Below are positions 58,449 through 64,000 of a stretch of DNA of 64,000 bases, piece after piece (position 1 is the first letter of the stretch; each line of letters begins with the position of its first letter). This DNA comes from Nematostella vectensis (lineage: Eukaryota; Cnidaria; Anthozoa; Actiniaria; Edwardsiidae): positions 10,348,188 to 10,412,187 of the forward strand of contig NC_064048.1 in the NCBI RefSeq assembly GCF_932526225.1, written 5' to 3'. A program made the position numbers and the translations under genes. The notes beneath the pieces were generated by a model. It saw nothing but the letters and a program-made list of their open reading frames with translations. It ran no database searches and was not told the origin of the DNA.

Positions 58449-61400
58449 ATGAAGCTCTACTTGTTTGCGGTGATAGTTTTGGTCGGCCATTTTACTGTAA
58501 ATATTTCTACCTTTCATTACTTGGCCAGTTTTGCGTCTTGGTTTTGCTAGTGGAAGCTATGCTCAAAACTAGTTATTTGAGTATAAATTTAAAAATTCTT
58601 ACCTTTTATTGTAGGTCTCTGCTGTAAAGGCCGATGAAGGTAGGTCTTATTTAATTTGTGATATTTCAAAGCAGGCTATTTTTGCATCCGCCTTAGTAGA
58701 CATGTTGCTACTCTAGAGCTACAAAGGATTAATCAAAGCTGGTATTATTTGGGTGACCTTCAAACCCGCTCGGCCAATCTCTTGAAGGCTTGGTCTAAGG
58801 ACTCTTCAAGATTAGTCAGATAAAAATTTGACCAAGCGATCAAGTTTCTCTTGATCAAGAGAAACTTGGTCTTGCAACGATCAAGAAACGGCCGAATAAA
58901 TATTTATATCTAGAAATATAGATAGAAATATTTATTCGGCCGTTTCTTCATCGTTGCAAGACCATGTAGCCACAAAAATATAGGTTACATTAATGCTTCA
59001 CGGGCCACGCTTTACGAGTCACACTTAGCACTTCATGTGTAACGCTTAACACTTCACAGGTAACGCTTCACGGGTCACGCTTCAAGGGTAACGCTTCAAC
59101 AGTCACGCTTCGAGGGTCACGCTTTACACTTCACGGGTCACACTTTAAAGGGTCACAAAGGGGCACATAAAAAGCAGATTTAGCCAACTTTATAACCAAT
59201 ACATCGTAATTTGTTGCATTTTTGTAATCTTTTGACTTTAAGGTTCTTGGAAAAAAATAAACACTATTCCTGTGTGTTTTGGGGCAAAGAATAACAATTA
59301 TGGAAAGTTTCAGCCCACCCGCCATGGCTTCCTGGCTGCCGTGAAGCTTGTTCACAGAACGGGCTACGTCGCAAATGACCCTGATCAAAGATATCGTAGC
59401 TATTGGGGCTCCAACAGAGAACCATACGATCTGGACAATCTTGTGACAAATACCAGGAATGAAGTCATCTTCCCTCTAACCGGAGTGCGGTACGTTCTGG
59501 GGGGGGGGGGGGGGGGATAGAGGGGGGTATGACATTCGAAGGCTAACAACTTCTAACAACTTTACATAGGCCAGGTTCATTAACGAGTAATTGAGCTTTG
59601 TCGGGTTCGCTACAAATGGACACCTGGAATATACACGGACATAAAAATAATTAGGAGCTGGGAAATAAGTTGAAGCCAATAGATATAAATAAAATAATAA
59701 AACAACATGACATATTTGGAGTTTTTGAGACACGCTCAGGGATGGATCCAGGCCTAACGTTGGCTGATTCCAAATGGTCACGGACCAATCAAGGGGGGGG
59801 GGGGGATTGGGGCATGCCCAACAGGAAATTTATAAAATTACGTGTTTGAAACATGCAATCTGCAGAATTTTTAAGAATGCATTTGGCATTTTAGGGATTT
59901 AAACAGTCAGTTAATAAATTCAAAGTTTCACCGTGCTGTATAAAACCTATGGTCATTTAAAACTGAGTGACTTCATTCATCGATTAGTCAGTTAATAAAT
60001 ACACTTTCCTACCTAATTCAACCAAATTTGTGTTCTTGAAAGTGTGGCAAAGCAAGTACCAGTTATTCTCTTCGAATACGGGAATTCATATATTAGCTAA
60101 GTTAGCAAATTAACTTACTAGTACTAGTAAATGAAATTGGGGGCGAGAAAGTTTAGTGGTATTATTTTGAAATTTTATAGAATTTTAAAATTTTATAGAA
60201 AAAAACATACTAGTAAACAAAATTTCGGGGCGAGAAAGCAATCTGACAACTCGCCCCGACATTTGGTTTACTAGTATAATAATAACTATACTATTAAATG
60301 AAATTACGGGGCGTAAAGCAAAAACGACAACTCGCCCCGAGATTTGGTTTACTAGTACCAAGAAATACGGGGCGTAAAGCAATAACATAGTCTACTGTAC
60401 GTGTAGGGCTAGAAATAACAGCGAAACAACCCAGGAAGCAGGTCTAATAGTTTTTAAATAACAGACAACAGTAGATATTTATTTTTATTTAACGTTCTAA
60501 AATTCAAATCTACAAAAAAAAAAAACACATTTTTCTGGGATTTTGAGTGATTCACTGGAATCAGTTGAATCAGTCTGGATCCACCCCTGTCGCTATCCAA
60601 GAGTCTGGTCTAGCAGTCATGAAAACAAGACCAAAAACGGGGGAAATATTCAGAAGGGATCGCAATCTATATACACAATAAAGTAAAAGAAGGAGTTTTG
60701 TGATTTGGTGTAAGCTTAATTAAAATAAAATTTTTCGGTGTACAGAAAAGGATATCTACCTGGGCACAGTCTATTTCAGTCCTTGTACGTTTGAACAGGC
60801 TAACAACGAAGATTACATCTCTGACCTAGAGGTGGAAATTATGAAATTCTCGGCCAAGGATAACCTGATCCTACAAGGTGATTTAAATGCAAGGACAGGA
60901 GAAATGACTGGGCAAATTCTTTTTGACGATCATAGATTTTTAAATGTGGACTTTCAAAGCACACTAGCATACACACATTGGCATCAGTCGGGCCAAGACG
61001 AAGAAGGAAAACCTTCCTGAAGAAGGAATCCATAAAGTCCGAAACGTTAGCAAAATCTCGATTCTGTTTTTGTCCCTCATTTTATTAATAAACCAATTCT
61101 GCTTTACGGCAGTGAAATATGGGGCGCAGATAACCTGATAGCCTGATCCTACAAGGTGATTTAAATGCAAGGACAGGAGAAATGACTGGGCAAATTCTTT
61201 TTGACGATCATAGATTTTTAAATGTGGACTTTTAAAGCACACTAGCATACACACATTGGCATCAGTCCGGCCAAGACGAAGAAGGAAAACCTTCCTGAAG
61301 AAGGAATCCATAAAGTCCGAAACGTTAGCAAAATCTCGATTCTCATTTTATTAATAAACCAATTCTGCTTTACGGCAGTGAAATATGGGGCGCAGATAAC

Positions 61401-62798
61401 AAAAATGATGCGAGTGCAGACCCACTAGAGCGTGTTCATCTCAAGTTTTGCAAAATGCTGCTCGGAACCAGTAAGACCTCGATCAATATATGCCGAGGTT
61501 AACTACGTAGATATCCTATCCAAAATGACTCAACGTACAGAAGTATAAAATACTGGACACGTTTATTGACATAGGATAACCAGGCGCTTTCAAAAACAGT
61601 TTATATAGTTTGTGAATAATATTAAATCTTTATATTGGGTTATGAAGAAAAAGAAAAAAAATTCAGCGTTGGATTTGGGTATGTCTAGGTATCACAAAAT
61701 GAACTAATTAATACAGAAAGTTTTTTAAACAATATTTACTTAAGATTAAAAGACATAACATATCAGAATTTGCTCAGTGATCTTTAATGACAACAGGAAA
61801 AATAGTAACGAACCCAATAAACTGAGAACTTTTAGACTTTAAGAATAAGTATGAGCTAGAAACTACCTGGTAGCTATCCCGTCTATAGAGCACTAACCAT
61901 AATTTGCAAATTGAGGAAAAGGAGGCACACCAGACCCTGAACAAAGGCTGAAAAAAGAATTTGCCTGACATGTAAAAAAGATATAGAAGATGAGTTCGAT
62001 TACTTAGTCAAATGTGAAACTTACAAATCGATACAAAGACTTGAGAAAAAAAAAACTCCTCCAAAATATACAATCTACTTCACAAATTCGATTTTTTAAT
62101 CTAATCATAAATCCTAGAGAGCTAATATAGCAGGAATGGCTGCAAAACTGGTATACGAATGATTGGGAGAAAAGGACTAATAATATTAAAACGTTGTCTC
62201 TAGATAATGGGAGAGGGGGGCTAATAGAGAGACAAATAGAGATGGGAGACTTCAAAAAAAAAACATTCGACAGAAAGCTCTTAGAATTTCTGATAGCCTA
62301 TATATAATAACTTGAAAAATGAATGTGTTCTTTGGGGTAGTTATCTTTTTTTATTAACCCGTGTTGAGGTGGTTGTCGTTATTGTTGTCGGGGAAACCCA
62401 TTAAGTGAACGGGCGCCTTCTTGGGTTTTTAAAGTTTTCTCACCCAAGGACCGCACGCTTCAAAAATTCCAAGATAGAGATATCTCCGAACAAACAAAGT
62501 TTTCCCGATAAAAAGTCCAAGAACCGCGTGGACTGGGTATAGCAGGCTATAACTTGAAGCATTTACGTTGATCTGTTGTCACAGGTACATGGATGTTAGC
62601 GACCCTGCTCGGTGGTACAATATGGACGCCTTCAACGCCCTATCAAACGAGCTCGTTCTACAACACGGGTTTGGCCAGGGGTACTACGTCGGGCCCGAGT
62701 CAATGCTGCGAGTGTGGTATGGGGAGGATCTGTACAAATACGGAGAGTCGAATAACGTCGGCACAGAATGCGTTGATGTCTATGGATACTTCATCTGA
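58449..62798 (+). CDS. Secreted WYGEDL-family protein, paralog 4
   Basis: Exons 58449-58496, 58615-58639, 59243-59489, 62585-62798; 177 aa, intact. Donor 1 is GTAAAT here rather than GTGCGT as in the other units. Signal peptide as in paralogs 2 and 3. Variable positions include DPDQRYRSYWGSNREPYDLDNL, MDVSDPARWYNM, HGFGQGYYVGPES and GEDLYKYGESNNVG. Both cysteines are kept. Intron 3 is the longest (3.1 kb), with a decayed LINE that contains a nested hAT-like element. It is the most divergent protein of the four, yet it has no disabling change. Confidence 0.8.
58745..58857. mobile_element. Half copy of short transposon in intron 2, unit 4
   Basis: As at 50770-50880; truncated at the same point. 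Confidence 0.65.
58868..58973. repeat. Palindrome in intron 2, unit 4
   Basis: Same palindrome as 50897-50992, with one mismatch in the right arm (TTTCTTCATCG for TTTCTTGATCG). Confidence 0.85.
59737..60589. mobile_element. hAT-like element nested in the LINE relic
   Basis: CAGGGATGGATCCAGG at the left and CTGGATCCACCCCTG at the right, 853 bp. CGCT flanks both ends, and the unit 3 relic lacks the insertion (GAGACACACGTATCCAAGAG). No transposase was seen. The interior holds inverted repeats at about 60116-60395. Confidence 0.75.
60116..60395. repeat. Nested inverted repeats, TACTAGTAAA / TCGGGGCGAG
   Basis: Three or four alternating copies of TACTAGTAAAC then AAATTTCGGGGCGAGAAAGC and of the inverse (CTCGCCCCGA then TTGGTTTACTAGTA). 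May form cruciform or hairpin structures. Confidence 0.75.
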
Positions 62799-64000
62799 TT
62801 ACCGGATCACCAAGCTACCATAAAAACTGATGATTTATAAATGTGTCAATCATTCACTCATTTTAAAAACTGTCGTTTTCTTGCTTGCTCGGGCTATTTT
62901 CCTTATCAGGACATAGTATATTTGGGATTCCACTTCAATCATTTCTTCGCTTTTTGTTGCACTAGAACAGTGTTCTAATTTTGTTCGTTAACAAATTTTT
63001 TTTGGCAGCCATTTTGAAACTAGGCCCAGACCCTAAGGATTAGAATATCACAGGTTTCCCCCGAAACGCCCAGACTCTTTTTAGGCTTTTGTGACTGCAG
63101 ATTTTTTATTTTCTGAGAACAAATTTGAGGCTTTAGGGATGGGTAGGGCCATTCATCCCACAGGTAGCCCAGGCAATGCATCTGTTAACCGATGAGAAAT
63201 AACAATGTTTGTATGAGCAGATGAGAGTGATTTCTAAGCCCGCTATTTGCCGTGTGTTTTATTGTGAATATCAATAAATTAAATACAAACTTCCAATATC
63301 TTCTTGTGTTTTTTAATGTCTAGAGTTTTATTACGGTTTTTTTCTTGAAAAACATATCAGCACCCTTCCCAAAAAGCACACTTTACCATGTAAGGAGATT
63401 CAAAATTACAACTCATAACTTGTTTATTCGGTTTACAACTCCCTGGGCAAGTAACAAACGCCGGGGCGTTTCTAGAGACAAACAGGGGTGGAGTCCGGAG
63501 TAGTAATTCACTGACAAGCTCACAGCGACATTCTTAGCTCTTGCAATAGGTCACTACATCCATCTCGAAACTTTTTCTAACCGTCTTCTCAAATAACAAA
63601 GAAGGGGTCAACCGAGTCGAACTCATTTCGTCACATGAGAAGGGTGGGGTCCGGACCCCCCCTCCCCCCCATGGGCACGCGCCTGAAACGAATTTTTAAC
63701 TTCAAATTGAGAAATGGTTGATACTTTACTTTGCAATTACTTTTATTTAAATGAAACATTTTTTCAAGAAAAAAAGCAGTGTGTGCCCCGACAAAACGAA
63801 TTACAACTTTCCTGAAATTCATACATAAATATGTAAAAACTTGTCCTGGAAGATAATTTTAAGAAAAATTGCACCTTAACTTTGAATGTCGTCCTTGTTT
63901 GGTTTCCATCAAAAGTGTTAAGCGGAGCACTAACAGCTAACATTAGTTGGCGGCTCCTCGATGCCGACGTCGTTGCGCTTATTTTAGCGGCGGTTGATGC
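62799..64000. other. 3' flank of paralog 4 and start of a further repeat unit
   Basis: Parallels 53994-55560 almost base for base, apart from the missing short transposon at about 63684 and small indels. AATAAA at 63273-63278 is a candidate polyadenylation signal. The array may continue beyond the window. Confidence 0.7.

Larger units (their letters stand above)
59610..62300 (+). pseudogene. Decayed LINE in intron 3, unit 4
   Basis: Same element as in unit 3: endonuclease part GTVYFSPCTFEQANNEDY and LILQGDLNARTGEM (about 60750-60915), then the C-terminal motif EIWGADNKNDA and PLERVHLKFCKMLLGTSKTS (about 61370-61480). A ~265-bp stretch is tandemly duplicated (about 60863-61132 and 61141-61400). 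Interrupted by the 59737-60589 element. Non-functional. Confidence 0.75.

Noticed and set aside
38002..62798. Secreted family as an anemone toxin
   Set aside because: Only two cysteines in the mature chain, no dibasic propeptide and no recognised toxin scaffold; not supportable from sequence.

Overview
The window reads as nuclear DNA of an early-branching animal, most probably a sea anemone (Nematostella-like). The reasons are compact GT-AG introns, an intronless class A GPCR, a single-exon KCTD gene, abundant short inverted-repeat transposons, and a tandem family of small secreted proteins ending in a WYGEDL...C-DVYG motif that I associate with cnidarians. The species call is inference; I could not run a search. 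Most of the window is non-coding and repeat-rich.

Layout. 1-2.8 kb: the last two exons of an unrecognised gene, with two tandem repeats in the intron between them. 2.9-6.4 kb: satellites and a fold-back element. 6.4-7.5 kb: an orphan rhodopsin-family GPCR on the minus strand. 7.5-21.5 kb: gene-poor, with several MITE-like elements. 21.5-25.6 kb: a two-gene DNA transposon (a ten-exon candidate transposase on + and a chromodomain protein on -). 27.4-28.6 kb: a ~43-bp tandem array, a strong hairpin and a short non-autonomous relative of that transposon. 29.0-29.8 kb: a KCTD-type BTB gene. 30.6-32.7 kb: a 2-kb transposon with long terminal inverted repeats. 35.2-64.0 kb: a tandem array of four complete paralogous genes for 177-aa secreted proteins, plus one relic first exon upstream and the start of another repeat unit at the right edge.

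Each array unit has the same order: a 93-bp satellite, a TA-flanked MITE inserted in it, a promoter-proximal segment with a TATA box 98 bp before the ATG, exon 1 (signal peptide), a 25-bp exon 2, exon 3 (247 bp) and exon 4 (214 bp). Units 1 and 2 are close sisters, as are units 3 and 4. Satellite copy number rises 5, 9, 13, 14. The TATA region is itself a diverged satellite monomer, so promoter and satellite share an origin.

The most notable system is the 21504-25598 transposon with its ~282-bp derivatives (28364-28646, 54914-55195 and degraded copies in every array unit). A paralogous empty site near 63.68 kb fixes the element's ends and shows insertion with no target-site duplication. The short copies retain DNA from the 5' end of the chromodomain gene, which ties them to the two-gene element.
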